Of a DNA stretch of 64,000 nucleotides, positions 1-8,504 are shown piece after piece. The stretch lies in contig CANLWG010000017.1 in NCBI GenBank assembly GCA_947494715.1, positions 86,206-150,205 of the forward strand. Direction: 5' to 3'. The notes beneath the pieces were generated by a model. It saw only the letters and a list, made by a program, of their open reading frames with translations, ran no database searches and was not told where the DNA came from. Within the stretch, counting starts at the first letter, position 1. Each line of letters begins with the position of its first letter. The stretch is from an uncultured Flavobacteriaceae bacterium. Its GTDB lineage: Bacteria; Bacteroidota; Bacteroidia; Flavobacteriales; Flavobacteriaceae. The translations under genes were made by a program, and so were the position numbers.

Positions 1-126
1 TGTAACCATAATCTATTCGAATGCAAAACAGGAGGCTTTTATGAGATTCAAGATAGCGATTTACCTTTTAAAAGATGTGAAGGTTTTCTCCATGCCATGG
101 CCGATTGGTTAAAAGAAAAAGAATAA
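1..126 (+). CDS. C-terminal end of an unidentified protein (partial)
   Basis: An open frame runs from the first base of the window to a TAA at 124-126 and gives the last 41 residues of a protein that begins outside. The readable tail contains two cysteines and ends in a charged helix (ADWLKEKE). I do not recognise the family from so short a piece. It is followed after 20 bases by a small membrane-protein gene on the same strand, so they may share a transcript. That this is a real gene end is inferred from the open frame, the codon use and the tight spacing. Confidence 0.5.
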   Translation, partial: CNHNLFECKTGGFYEIQDSDLPFKRCEGFLHAMADWLKEKE

Positions 127-146
127 GCACACTGTAAATAATAATA

Positions 147-584
147 ATGAATTCATTAAAAATAGGTTCAATAGTTCTTAGTATTTGGAGTAGTTTAAAT
201 TTTTTCCCATCACTATATGTGGTGGTAAGTATTCTTTTTCTGGACAAGCACCCACCCGGATTATACGCCATACTAAATGCAGGGGATATCCAATCCATGA
301 GCCCTGAAATGCTGGCTACCGTGGATTCTATCGGCCTTTTTGCCAATTTATCCGTAGCAGCTTTAAATGCATTGATTCTAATTGCTATTTGGAAAGGGCT
401 AAATAATATGACGATATGGGTTTATTGGGCTTTGTTGGTAGCGTCCATTTTTGCGTTATTGGCAGGAGTAGCTGCCGACTATGCGGTTAATTTTGCCTTT
501 CCCGAAGTTAATATGATATCCGCTTTGATTTTGGCCATAGGTTTTATATTTTCCGGAATCGGACTTTTTAAACCAAGTAAATGA
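147..584 (+). CDS. Small integral membrane protein, four predicted TM segments
   Basis: The protein has 145 residues with four hydrophobic stretches, at roughly residues 5-28, 65-85, 92-112 and 120-140, separated by short loops. It should therefore sit in the inner membrane. A Pro-containing loop between the first two segments is probably extracytoplasmic. I do not recognise a named family and no catalytic motif is visible. The TGA stop at 582-584 lies eight bases before the TTG start of the next gene, so translation of the two is probably coupled. The function is unknown; co-transcription with the downstream epimerase-like gene is inferred from spacing alone. Confidence 0.7.
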   Translation: MNSLKIGSIVLSIWSSLNFFPSLYVVVSILFLDKHPPGLYAILNAGDIQSMSPEMLATVDSIGLFANLSVAALNALILIAIWKGLNNMTIWVYWALLVASIFALLAGVAADYAVNFAFPEVNMISALILAIGFIFSGIGLFKPSK

Positions 585-591
585 AAATACG

Positions 592-1452
592 TTGAAATTG
601 AAAGGGCCAACACTGCTACTCCTAGTTTTACTAATTGTTTTCTGCAAAAACGAAGCAATGGCACAAGACGTCAGTATGGATAACATTTATGCTTGGTGTA
701 TTGTTCCCTATGACAGTTTGGAACGATCTCCAGAGGCCAGAATAGCAATGCTCAAAAAGATGGGGATTACGAAATATGCCTATGATTGGCGGCAGGAACA
801 TCTTTCCCAGATGGCAAAAGAATTACAATGGGCCAAAAAGCAGGGTGTTACGGTCATATCGGTTTGGATGTGGATAGATGGGCATGGGGACGCTTTGGGA
901 AAATTAAGCGACGCCAACGAAAAGGTTTTTAAAGTTATCGAGGAAGTTGGTTACACAGGACAAATTTGGGTAAGTTTCGCCGCCAATTTTTTCGCAAGCT
1001 TATCCGATACCGCAGCTGCAGCAAAAGGAACGGAAATGATAGCTTTTCTGAGTAAAAGGGCAACCGCTTTGGGCTGTAAGATAGGTCTATACAATCACGG
1101 TGATTGGTTTGGGGAGCCAAAGAATCAGATTCAGATCATCAAGGCCTTGCCGAATGAGGATTTGGGTCTGGTCTATAACTTCCATCATGCACACCACCAA
1201 ATAGATGCGTTCCCGCAGATGGTAGACACCATGCTGCCTTACCTGTGGTATGTAAACCTCAGTGGTCTTAGAAAGGAAGGGCCTAAAATTCTTACCATTG
1301 GAAAAGGAGATTACGAAAAAGAAATGATCCAACTATTGTTGAAAAAAGGATATACAGGGGATTTTGGTATACTCGGGCATGTAGAGGACATGGATGTGGA
1401 GAGGGTTCTGAAGGCAAATTTGAACGGTTTAAGAACAATGCATATTAAATAG
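592..1452 (+). CDS. Secreted TIM-barrel sugar isomerase/epimerase-like protein
   Basis: This 286-residue protein resembles the xylose isomerase/AP endonuclease 2-like TIM-barrel superfamily used for sugar phosphate isomerases and epimerases. Typical signs are the N-terminal strand with a Glu/Arg-rich helix, the GLYNHGDWFG strand near residue 165, and the run NFHHAHHQID near residue 200 that could supply metal ligands. I chose the TTG at 592 because it begins a good signal peptide (KLKGPTLLLLVLLIVF, then cleavage after AMAQ near residue 25). The ATG at 581 hits a stop after four codons and the next internal ATG would remove the signal. The protein should be periplasmic. The substrate cannot be read from sequence. 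Confidence 0.75.
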   Translation: MKLKGPTLLLLVLLIVFCKNEAMAQDVSMDNIYAWCIVPYDSLERSPEARIAMLKKMGITKYAYDWRQEHLSQMAKELQWAKKQGVTVISVWMWIDGHGDALGKLSDANEKVFKVIEEVGYTGQIWVSFAANFFASLSDTAAAAKGTEMIAFLSKRATALGCKIGLYNHGDWFGEPKNQIQIIKALPNEDLGLVYNFHHAHHQIDAFPQMVDTMLPYLWYVNLSGLRKEGPKILTIGKGDYEKEMIQLLLKKGYTGDFGILGHVEDMDVERVLKANLNGLRTMHIK

Positions 1453-1542
1453 GTATCCTTCCTGGGATGCTGTTCACGATTAATAAGTCGAAGCTAAAGG
1501 ATCTACGTAAGACCAAATACCCTTTGAAAATGAAGTTAGGGC

Positions 1543-2355
1543 GTGAAAGAATTTGAATCGATAAAAAAACTGTACAGGCCGGTACAGCCTACTATTCTTC
1601 CCTCGTTTAAAATTGTTTCCTATCGCGAGATTTTACCCGATCCCACTTTGCGGAACATTATTTATTGTTATTGGCAGCTAAAGACTCTGGAGCCACTTGC
1701 CCATCAATTCAATTACCGGGTGGTGGCGGATGGTTGTATCGATATTTTTTTCAACAACCAAAATGTTTCCGAAAGTTTTATCATGGGCTTTTGCAAAAAA
1801 TACACGGAATTTCCTCTGGAAAACACTTTTGATTATATAGGCATTCGATTTTTTCCCTCTATGGTTCCACAATTGTTTAGGATCCATGCGTGGGAATTGA
1901 GTGATAAAGCTGAAAATCTGGAACTAGTACTACCAAAAATTGCTAAATGCCTAACGGAAAGTATCCCCCCTAGTATGGATTTGAATTTGGTAGCGGTCCA
2001 TCTGGACCGGATTATGGGAAACGTTTTTAATGCAGCGGAATTTGACAAGGATTATAGGTTGTACAAGGCTTTGCATCTTATTTTAAAAAATTGGGGAACT
2101 ATTGAAACGGAATCGGAATTGGATATAGGGATAAGCCCAAGACAATTAAGACGGATATTTAATCACTATATCGGAACAACGCCCAAAACATTTAGTAAGG
2201 TGGTTCGTTTTCAAAATATTCTTAATGCCAAACCATCCATACAAAGTCTCACTCAAAACAAATTGTTCTATGATGTGGGTTTCTTTGACCAATCGCACTT
2301 CATCAAGGATTTCAAGAATTTCTATGGAGTAACACCGACCAAGGCGTTTCGCTAA
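1543..2355 (+). CDS. AraC family transcriptional regulator
   Basis: A 270-residue cytoplasmic regulator. The first ~160 residues match the AraC-binding-like domain common in Bacteroidota (DUF6597 type: CYWQLKTL, then VADGCIDIFF, then FIGIRF-like strands). Residues ~165-270 form the two helix-turn-helix units of the AraC DNA-binding domain, ending in the family signature around DVGFFDQSHFIKDFKNFYGVTP. The start is a GTG at 1543: an ATG at 1530 is out of frame and stops quickly. It lies two bases before the open frame that carries the secreted VOC protein, which may be a target. The ligand and operator are unknown. Confidence 0.85.
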   Translation: MKEFESIKKLYRPVQPTILPSFKIVSYREILPDPTLRNIIYCYWQLKTLEPLAHQFNYRVVADGCIDIFFNNQNVSESFIMGFCKKYTEFPLENTFDYIGIRFFPSMVPQLFRIHAWELSDKAENLELVLPKIAKCLTESIPPSMDLNLVAVHLDRIMGNVFNAAEFDKDYRLYKALHLILKNWGTIETESELDIGISPRQLRRIFNHYIGTTPKTFSKVVRFQNILNAKPSIQSLTQNKLFYDVGFFDQSHFIKDFKNFYGVTPTKAFR

Positions 2356-2425
2356 TATGTCCGATTTTTACAATGGCAGCTCAACGTTGCCCAATACATT
2401 TGTTCCATACAAATACATGGAACGT

Positions 2426-2890
2426 ATGAAAACTTTAATCACTTTGTTGTTTGTGGGAGTCGTTGGTACTGCATTTTCGCAAACACAACACAAAAATGGT
2501 AACACTATGAAATTAAATGCAGGAGTAATTACAGAGAAATTGGCCGAAACAAAAGACTTTTACATGAATAATCTGGACTTTGGGGTAACCTTTGAAAATG
2601 AATTCTACTTGCTTTTACATACCCCCAACAAACAGGCGGAACTGAGTTTTTTAAAACCCAACCACCCCACCCAACAATCCATATTTCAAAGACCGTTTAG
2701 TGGAAAGGGCATGTACCTGACCATTGAGGTGGAGGATGTAGATAAACTTTATAAAAAAATCAAGGGCAAAGGGGTACCCATAGCTATTGAAATAAGGGAC
2801 GAACCGTGGGGGGACCGGCATTTTGCCATTGTTGATCCAAACGGCATTGGGATTGACCTGGTTACCTTTACAAAACCGACCGTGGAATAA
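2426..2890 (+). CDS. Secreted VOC-superfamily (glyoxalase-like) protein
   Basis: A 154-residue protein with a signal peptide (MKTLITLLFVGVVGTAFSQ) followed by one vicinal-oxygen-chelate unit of two beta-alpha-beta-beta-beta modules: LNAGVITEKLAETKDFYMNN early and IAVEI..DPNGIGIDLVTF-like strands late (residues ~30-150). VOC proteins are usually cytoplasmic, so a cleavable signal is unusual. The start was set at 2426 (2417 is a nearby alternative) because longer forms put polar residues ahead of the signal. An internal ATG at 2507 would give the bare VOC domain. It follows the AraC gene and ends just before a strong hairpin terminator. The substrate is unknown. Confidence 0.75.
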   Translation: MKTLITLLFVGVVGTAFSQTQHKNGNTMKLNAGVITEKLAETKDFYMNNLDFGVTFENEFYLLLHTPNKQAELSFLKPNHPTQQSIFQRPFSGKGMYLTIEVEDVDKLYKKIKGKGVPIAIEIRDEPWGDRHFAIVDPNGIGIDLVTFTKPTVE

Positions 2891-2915
2891 AAACCAAAGT
2901 CAAAACTGATAGCAT

Positions 2916-2942
2916 AAAAAAAGGGGGCTTAGCCCCCTTTTC
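2916..2942. terminator. Bidirectional intrinsic terminator
   Basis: An A-run, a stem of GGGGGC with CCCCC around a TTAG-type loop, and a T-run make a hairpin that can work in both directions. On the plus strand it ends the VOC gene. On the minus strand it lies 12 bases past the stop of the 40-codon basic ORF. Confidence 0.85.
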
Positions 2943-2954
2943 TCGTAGTGATTC

Positions 2955-3077
2955 TTAAGAAAACCGTATTAATGCCAATGTGGTATGCCTACGGTGATTT
3001 CTCCAGCTTTCGTGACGGGTCAAAGACCTTTCGGTAGCGCTGTAGTTTTCCTTGCGTTGTTTCTTTGTATGTTTCAT
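2955..3077 (-). CDS. Short basic protein, 40 residues, unidentified
   Basis: An ATG at 3077 opens a 40-codon frame on the minus strand that ends in TAA at 2955. The product is very rich in Arg, Lys and His (begins MKHTKKQRKEN, middle RHESWRNHRRH, ends LALIRFS), with one Trp. Its stop lies directly before a strong bidirectional terminator, and the ATG is preceded by an A-rich stretch (aaataaagaagtaaaaca) of the kind that serves as a Bacteroidota ribosome site. There is no overlapping gene on the other strand. The composition suggests a nucleic-acid-binding or ribosome-associated peptide, but that is inference and I do not recognise a family. Confidence 0.55.
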   Translation of the reverse strand: MKHTKKQRKENYSATERSLTRHESWRNHRRHTTLALIRFS

Positions 3078-3495
3078 TGTTTTACTTCTTTATTTGTTCG
3101 GTGTGATGGGCGCAATGTGCGTCCCTTTTTACACATACAATAAGACGTATAAATGCCGATAATCTTACAAGTTTAAGAAGAGTTTAACACTCTGGGAAGC
3201 CTTATAGAATGGGAGTTGACGGCAATTTGATGAAGTTGGGTTTTAACTTCGCGTTTCTACGGGTCGGACCCCTCCAAAATTCCAAAATACTATACAAGCA
3301 GTATCTGCTCTTAGAATGACGTTTTGGGGCTTTAAATGCCACTTTGGTCTACGCAACCGTTTACTCCGATTGAAAAAATGCTAAATTCGTATGGCCTGCA
3401 TAGAGATATGGAAAAATTGATAGCCCATCCAAATAGATTGGATTTGTACTTTCCATACTCGAATTAATTTGACCAACCACAATAATCAATTAAAA
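3078..3495. other. Intergenic region of about 418 bp
   Basis: This gap lies between the 40-codon minus-strand gene and the DUF2165 gene. It should hold the promoters of both divergent genes. I see no clear TAnnTTTG element, RNA gene or repeat. A short inverted repeat (AGAG-N7-CTCT near 3181-3195) is the only local structure seen and is too small to interpret. Confidence 0.5.
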
Positions 3496-4008
3496 ATGTA
3501 CCCAACAGCTTTGTTACTTCGAATTGCAAAATTGGTTTCGATATTCGCGATAGGGATAATGGCTTTGATCATTGTCATCGGGAACACTACCGACTATTAT
3601 ACCAACTATAATTTTGTGGAACATGTCCTAAAGATGGATACCATATTCCCCGATAGCAATATTCAGTATCGGGACATCAATAATCCAATACTCATACATG
3701 CCGGGTATATTTTACTTATTGTCCTAGAAGCAGTAATGGCATTTTGCTGCCTAAAAGGAAGTTGGGTTCTTTTTAAAAATCTAAAAAGTGATGCTAACAT
3801 CTTTCACGCAGCCAAGAAATGGTCGATTGCCGGGCTTATTATTGGAATACTTATCTGGTTCTTTGGTTTTGAGGTAATTGGAGGTGAATGGTTCGCCATG
3901 TGGCAAAGTTCCGTTTGGAATGGATTGGGTAGTGCCGAAAGAATTGTAACGTTCATGGTTTTAACGCTAATTTTATTGCATTTTAAAGATGAAGAACTTG
4001 AAAGTTAG
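3496..4008 (+). CDS. DUF2165 family small integral membrane protein
   Basis: The protein has 170 residues and matches the DUF2165 family of predicted inner-membrane proteins. The order of signatures fits: a first TM helix ending in GNTTDY, then FVEHVLKMDTIFPDS, a second TM with EAVMAFCCL, a charged cytoplasmic loop, a third TM, the strongly conserved GGEWFAMWQSSVWNG, and a fourth TM. The family's function is unknown. I start at the ATG at 3496; a TTG nine codons upstream (3469) would add only polar residues not seen in the family. The gene stands alone, with a 158-base gap before the next VOC gene. Confidence 0.85.
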   Translation: MYPTALLLRIAKLVSIFAIGIMALIIVIGNTTDYYTNYNFVEHVLKMDTIFPDSNIQYRDINNPILIHAGYILLIVLEAVMAFCCLKGSWVLFKNLKSDANIFHAAKKWSIAGLIIGILIWFFGFEVIGGEWFAMWQSSVWNGLGSAERIVTFMVLTLILLHFKDEELES

Positions 4009-4166
4009 TACAGAACCCTCCATGGTATAAATGAATTATTGTTTGGCGTGGGTATGAATTGGAATTTACGAATCAAGCTTTGTAGCTAAATAGGGAAGTA
4101 GTGCGTAGTACGTTGTTACTTTTTATAAATAAAATGGTCCTATGAAACTTAAAAAATCAATTTAAA

Positions 4167-4514
4167 ATGGATACAAAGGATAGTCACATCAACTACGTTG
4201 AATTCAAAGCGAAAGACCTTGAAGAAGTAAAGGAATTCTATACCGCTTCTTTTGACTGGACTTTTACGGATTATGGACCAACATATACGGCTTTTTCAGA
4301 TAGTGGACTTGAGGGAGGCTTTGAAAAAACGGGCGATGAAATTGTAAATGGGGCATTGGTTGTTTTGTATCACAGAAATCTCGATGTCATAAAAAATAGA
4401 ATTATCAAGGCCGGTGGAAAAATCACAAAGGACATTTTTTCCTTTCCAGGAGGTCGTAGATTTCATTTTGCCGATCCTTCCGAAAATGAATTGGCCGTTT
4501 GGTCCGATAAATAA
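4167..4514 (+). CDS. VOC family protein (glyoxalase/bleomycin-resistance-like)
   Basis: A 115-residue cytoplasmic protein made of one VOC unit. The first half opens with HINYVEFKAKDLEEVKEFY, where strand and helix are typical and the His is the usual first metal ligand position. The second half ends in HFADPSENELAVWSDK, where the Glu of ENELAV is the usual last ligand position. Close relatives are annotated as glyoxalase-like or bleomycin-resistance-like proteins, but the true substrate is generally unknown. It ends six bases before the stop codon of the convergent ftsE gene. Confidence 0.85.
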   Translation: MDTKDSHINYVEFKAKDLEEVKEFYTASFDWTFTDYGPTYTAFSDSGLEGGFEKTGDEIVNGALVVLYHRNLDVIKNRIIKAGGKITKDIFSFPGGRRFHFADPSENELAVWSDK

Positions 4515-4519
4515 TTGCA

Positions 4520-5203
4520 TTAAACCGCCCGCTGTACCACTTCAAAAACACGGTTGCTATCGCATTTAAGGGTCTTTGACGGAAATTTCAGGATCAAGGC
4601 ATAATCATGGGTGGCCATTAAGATGGTCCGGCCAGATTTATTGATATCCTGCAACACCTTCATCACCTCCACACTCGTCTGGGGATCCAAGTTTCCCGTT
4701 GGTTCGTCTGCCAGGATAAGTTCCGGATCATTGAGTAGGGCACGGGCAATAGCAATACGTTGTTGCTCCCCTCCGGAAATTTCATGCGGAAATTTAAACC
4801 CTTTGGTCTTCATGCCAACCTTGTCCAGAACCTCTTCGATCTGCTTGTCCATTTTTATCGGGTCCTTCCAGCCGGTCGCTTTTAGCACAAAAAGCAGATT
4901 GTTTTTAATATTTCTATCGGGTAGCAATTTAAAATCCTGAAAAACAATGCCTAGTTTTCTACGCAAATAAGGGATGTCCTTTTCTTTTAGTAACTTTAAG
5001 TCATAGCCCACAATAGTTCCATTACCCTGTCGGAGTGGAATATCGGCGTATAAGGTTTTCATAAAACTACTTTTTCCACTTCCTGTCTTCCCGATAAGGT
5101 ATACGAATTCGCCTTTATGCACTTCCAGGTTTACCTCGGTCAGGATCAGACTTTCCTTTTGGAAAATGGAGGCCTCTTTCAATTCCAATATCGTTTCTGA
5201 CAT
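4520..5203 (-). CDS. ftsE: Cell-division ABC transporter ATP-binding protein FtsE
   Basis: The 227-residue ATPase has a full nucleotide-binding domain: Walker A GKTGSGKSS at 38-46, Q-loop VFQDFKLLPDR at 87-97, signature SGGEQQR at 143-149, Walker B LILADE at 162-167 and an H-loop in ATHDYAL. The Q-loop sequence and length fit FtsE, which with the membrane partner FtsX controls peptidoglycan hydrolases at the division site. No ftsX lies in this window. Lipoprotein-release ATPases (LolD) are related, but the FQDFKLLPDR motif favours FtsE. The gene is divergent from the large TPR gene across a 243-base gap. Confidence 0.88.
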   Translation of the reverse strand: MSETILELKEASIFQKESLILTEVNLEVHKGEFVYLIGKTGSGKSSFMKTLYADIPLRQGNGTIVGYDLKLLKEKDIPYLRRKLGIVFQDFKLLPDRNIKNNLLFVLKATGWKDPIKMDKQIEEVLDKVGMKTKGFKFPHEISGGEQQRIAIARALLNDPELILADEPTGNLDPQTSVEVMKVLQDINKSGRTILMATHDYALILKFPSKTLKCDSNRVFEVVQRAV

Positions 5204-5446
5204 TTTGTTTGCGTTAATAGGTTATTGGATCTGGGTTGGATGAAACGGATAGTCCTTCAAAATTCGCAATTGTATTTAGAACCTTTCTTTGCAACTTCCT
5301 TTGTTGATATAAAAGTAATAAGTTCCAGTGGAAAAGGAATACATCGTTTTTAAAAATCTTTTTCTTTGAAGGTTAGGATATACTTAGGAACGATATTTGT
5401 CGTTACTGTATATAGCATCCGGTTATCGATAAATAGTTAGAACACT

Positions 5447-8400
5447 ATGTTGAAAAAAAATACCGCTTTTTTCCCCATTTTTCTGGGGATGTTTTGTTTG
5501 GGAATCGCCCAAGAGACCAAAATCTACACGCACGACAAAAAGGACTATCAAGATGCCCTGGCCTTGTACAACAATGAGCAGTACCAGGCGGCACAGACCA
5601 TTTTTGCCAAGGTAAAGAACAACACGGCAGATTTGGAGACCAAGGCCAATAGTGCTTATTACGAGGCCAATGCCGCAGTGCGTTTAAACCAATATGGGGC
5701 AGACCGGCTCATGGAGGATTTTGTGGAAAAATATCCGACCTCTACCAAACGGAATTCCGCTTTTGCCGATGTGGCCGAATACTATTTTGAAACGGGAAAG
5801 TATCCTTACGCCCTAAAATGGTACAAAAAAGTTGACCAAAATGCACTTTCTCGAAATGAGATGGACAAGTTCAACTTTAACTATGGCTATTCCCTATTTT
5901 CCTCTAAAAAGCCTAAGGATGCCGAACGCTACTTAAGCAAAGTGACCAATTCTCCGGTCTACGCATCTCAAGCCAAATATTATTTGGGCTACATCTCCTA
6001 TCAACAGGACGATTATGAAACGGCCAATGAACGTTTTGACGAGATTACCGATCAAGAGGTATTGGAAGACAAACTCTCCTACTATCAGGCGGATATGAAC
6101 TTTAAATTGGGCAAGTTCGAGGAGGCCATTGCCTTGGCCAAAAAGCAATTGCCCAAATCCAACCGAAAGGAAGTCTCCGAACTCAACAAAATAATCGGGG
6201 AGGGCTATTTCAATTTAGGCCAATATGCCAATGCCATTCCCTACTTGGAGGAGTACAAGGGAAAACGTGGAAAATGGAGCAATACGGACTATTATCTACT
6301 AGGCTATTGCTATTACAAGCAGGGTGATTTTGCCAATGCCATTCAACAATTCAATAAGATTATCGGGGGCACCAATAGCGTTTCCCAAAATGCCTATTAT
6401 CATTTGGCCGAATGCTATTTGAACTTGGAAAAAAAGGCTGAGGCGCTAAACGCCTTTAGAAATGCCTCCCAAATGGATTTTTCACCAGAGATTCAGAAGG
6501 ATGCCTATTTGAACTATGCCCGGCTGAGTTATGAAATCGGGAATGCCTATGAACCTGTTCCACAAGTTATTTCCAATTACTTGGAACTTTATCCCAACGA
6601 TGCGCATACCAAGGAAATGCAGGAGCTTTTGGTAGATTCGTATATCTCCTCAAAGAACTTTAGGGGCGCTATGGAGCTTTTGGAAAAAAACCGAAATTTT
6701 GCTAGTAAGGCAACCTATCAGAAAGTGGCATTCTACCTGGGAACGGAATTTTTTATTGATGGTGACTATGGAGCTTCCGCCGAAAGTTTTGACAAGTCTT
6801 TAAGTAGTGCCGAGGATGCCCTTTTTAAGGCAAGGGCCAGTTATTGGAAGGCCGAATCGCTCTATCTGCTCAACCGCTTTGATGACGCTTTGTCCAGCTA
6901 TATACAATTTAAACAAAATCCTAGTGCCAAACTGACTGAGGAATATAAGGATATGGATTATAATTTGGGCTATGCCCATTTTAAGTTGAAGGATTATGCG
7001 AATACCATTTCCAGCTTTAACGCCTATGCGAAGTCCAGTCCTTCGGATACCCAAAAACTGTACGATGCCTATTTGCGTTTGGGGGATAGTTATTTCGTAA
7101 CCAGCAAATACTGGCCGGCAATCGAGACCTATAACAAGGCCTTGGCCTTGACCGGACCACAAAAGGATTATGCCGCCTATCACAAGGCGTTGAGTTATGG
7201 TTTTATTGGACGGGGAAATACCAAGATAGAAGAGCTTAATTCCTTTGTAGGAAGGTATCCAAAATCAACTTTAAAGGACGACGCCCTTTTTGAACTGGGC
7301 AATACTTATATAACTTCGGGTCAAGAGCAAAAAGGTCTGCAGAGCTATGATCGGCTCATTAATGAGTATCGGGGAAGCTCCTTGGTTCCCCAGGCTATGA
7401 TGCGGCAGGGCTTGGTACACTACAATGCCAACCGAAACGATCAGGCCTTGGGCAAATTCAAGTCGGTCGTTAGGGATTACCCCAACACACAGGAGGCCGT
7501 ACAGGCGGTGGCCACGGCCAAATTGATTTATGTGGATATGGGTCGTGTGGATGAATATGCGGCATGGGTGGAGAATCTGGATTTTATTGAGGTTACAGAT
7601 TCCGAATTGGACAATGCCACCTTTGAATCCGCCAACAAGCAAAATCTGGAGGGAAAAAAGGACGCGGCTATCAAAGGTTATGAAAAATATGTGAAGCAAT
7701 TTCCCAATGGGTTACATGCGGCACAAGCGAATTTTAATCTGGCACAACTCTACTTTGCCAAGGGACAAAAGGAAAAAGCCTTGCCATACTATGTCTTTGT
7801 TGCGGATAAGGGCGGAAGTGAATATGGCGAACAAGCATTGACACGGGTATGCGAGATCTATATCGGGGAAAAGGATTATGATAAGGCGCTTCCCTATCTG
7901 GAACGGTTGGAAAATGTGGCCAACATTCAGCAAAATCGGACTTTTGCGCAGTCGAACTTAATGAAGGGCTATTACGGCCAGAAGAATTACCCAAAGACTT
8001 TGGAATATGCGGACAAGGTACTGACCAATGGCAATATTGACAATCGTATCAAAAGTGATGCACAAATAATGATCGCGCGTTCGGCCATGGCCACAGGCGA
8101 TGAGGCAAAAGCCGAATCCGCATACAAGGACGTACTAAAAATTGCTTCAGGCGCAACTGCCGCAGAGGCCCTGTATTATGATGCTTATTTTAAAAATAAG
8201 TCCGGCGATCACGAGACCTCCAATACAGCTGTACAAAAATTGGCAAAGGACTATGCAGCTTATAAGGAATGGGGAGGTAAAGGCCTGATCATTATGGCCA
8301 AAAACTTTTATGCCTTGGATGATGCCTATCAAGCCACTTATATTTTGGATAGCGTAATCGCCAATTTTGCCCAATTTCCAGAAATTGTTACGGAGGCAAA

Positions 8401-8470
8401 AGGCGAGCTGGCTATTATCAAGGCCAAGGAAGCCCAAAGCAATTCTTCAATAAATACCGACGGCAATTAA
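5447..8470 (+). CDS. Large periplasmic tetratricopeptide-repeat protein
   Basis: This 1007-residue protein has a signal peptide (hydrophobic residues 7-20, cleavage near GIAQ) and then an almost uninterrupted solenoid of TPR and TPR-like helices, with repeated patterns such as YYLGYISYQQDDYETANERFDEI and AYYHLAECYLNLEKKAEALNAF. It ends in a short Asn/Ser tail. It should lie in the periplasm or at the outer membrane and act as a protein scaffold. The next gene, an outer-membrane barrel, starts within a few codons, so the two are almost certainly one operon. BamD-like short TPR lipoproteins are related in fold, but this one is several times longer. No enzyme domain is seen. Confidence 0.85.
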   Translation: MLKKNTAFFPIFLGMFCLGIAQETKIYTHDKKDYQDALALYNNEQYQAAQTIFAKVKNNTADLETKANSAYYEANAAVRLNQYGADRLMEDFVEKYPTSTKRNSAFADVAEYYFETGKYPYALKWYKKVDQNALSRNEMDKFNFNYGYSLFSSKKPKDAERYLSKVTNSPVYASQAKYYLGYISYQQDDYETANERFDEITDQEVLEDKLSYYQADMNFKLGKFEEAIALAKKQLPKSNRKEVSELNKIIGEGYFNLGQYANAIPYLEEYKGKRGKWSNTDYYLLGYCYYKQGDFANAIQQFNKIIGGTNSVSQNAYYHLAECYLNLEKKAEALNAFRNASQMDFSPEIQKDAYLNYARLSYEIGNAYEPVPQVISNYLELYPNDAHTKEMQELLVDSYISSKNFRGAMELLEKNRNFASKATYQKVAFYLGTEFFIDGDYGASAESFDKSLSSAEDALFKARASYWKAESLYLLNRFDDALSSYIQFKQNPSAKLTEEYKDMDYNLGYAHFKLKDYANTISSFNAYAKSSPSDTQKLYDAYLRLGDSYFVTSKYWPAIETYNKALALTGPQKDYAAYHKALSYGFIGRGNTKIEELNSFVGRYPKSTLKDDALFELGNTYITSGQEQKGLQSYDRLINEYRGSSLVPQAMMRQGLVHYNANRNDQALGKFKSVVRDYPNTQEAVQAVATAKLIYVDMGRVDEYAAWVENLDFIEVTDSELDNATFESANKQNLEGKKDAAIKGYEKYVKQFPNGLHAAQANFNLAQLYFAKGQKEKALPYYVFVADKGGSEYGEQALTRVCEIYIGEKDYDKALPYLERLENVANIQQNRTFAQSNLMKGYYGQKNYPKTLEYADKVLTNGNIDNRIKSDAQIMIARSAMATGDEAKAESAYKDVLKIASGATAAEALYYDAYFKNKSGDHETSNTAVQKLAKDYAAYKEWGGKGLIIMAKNFYALDDAYQATYILDSVIANFAQFPEIVTEAKGELAIIKAKEAQSNSSINTDGN

Positions 8471-8504
8471 GATGATGACCCGAGTTTCTAAGACGAAAGA
8501 ACAC

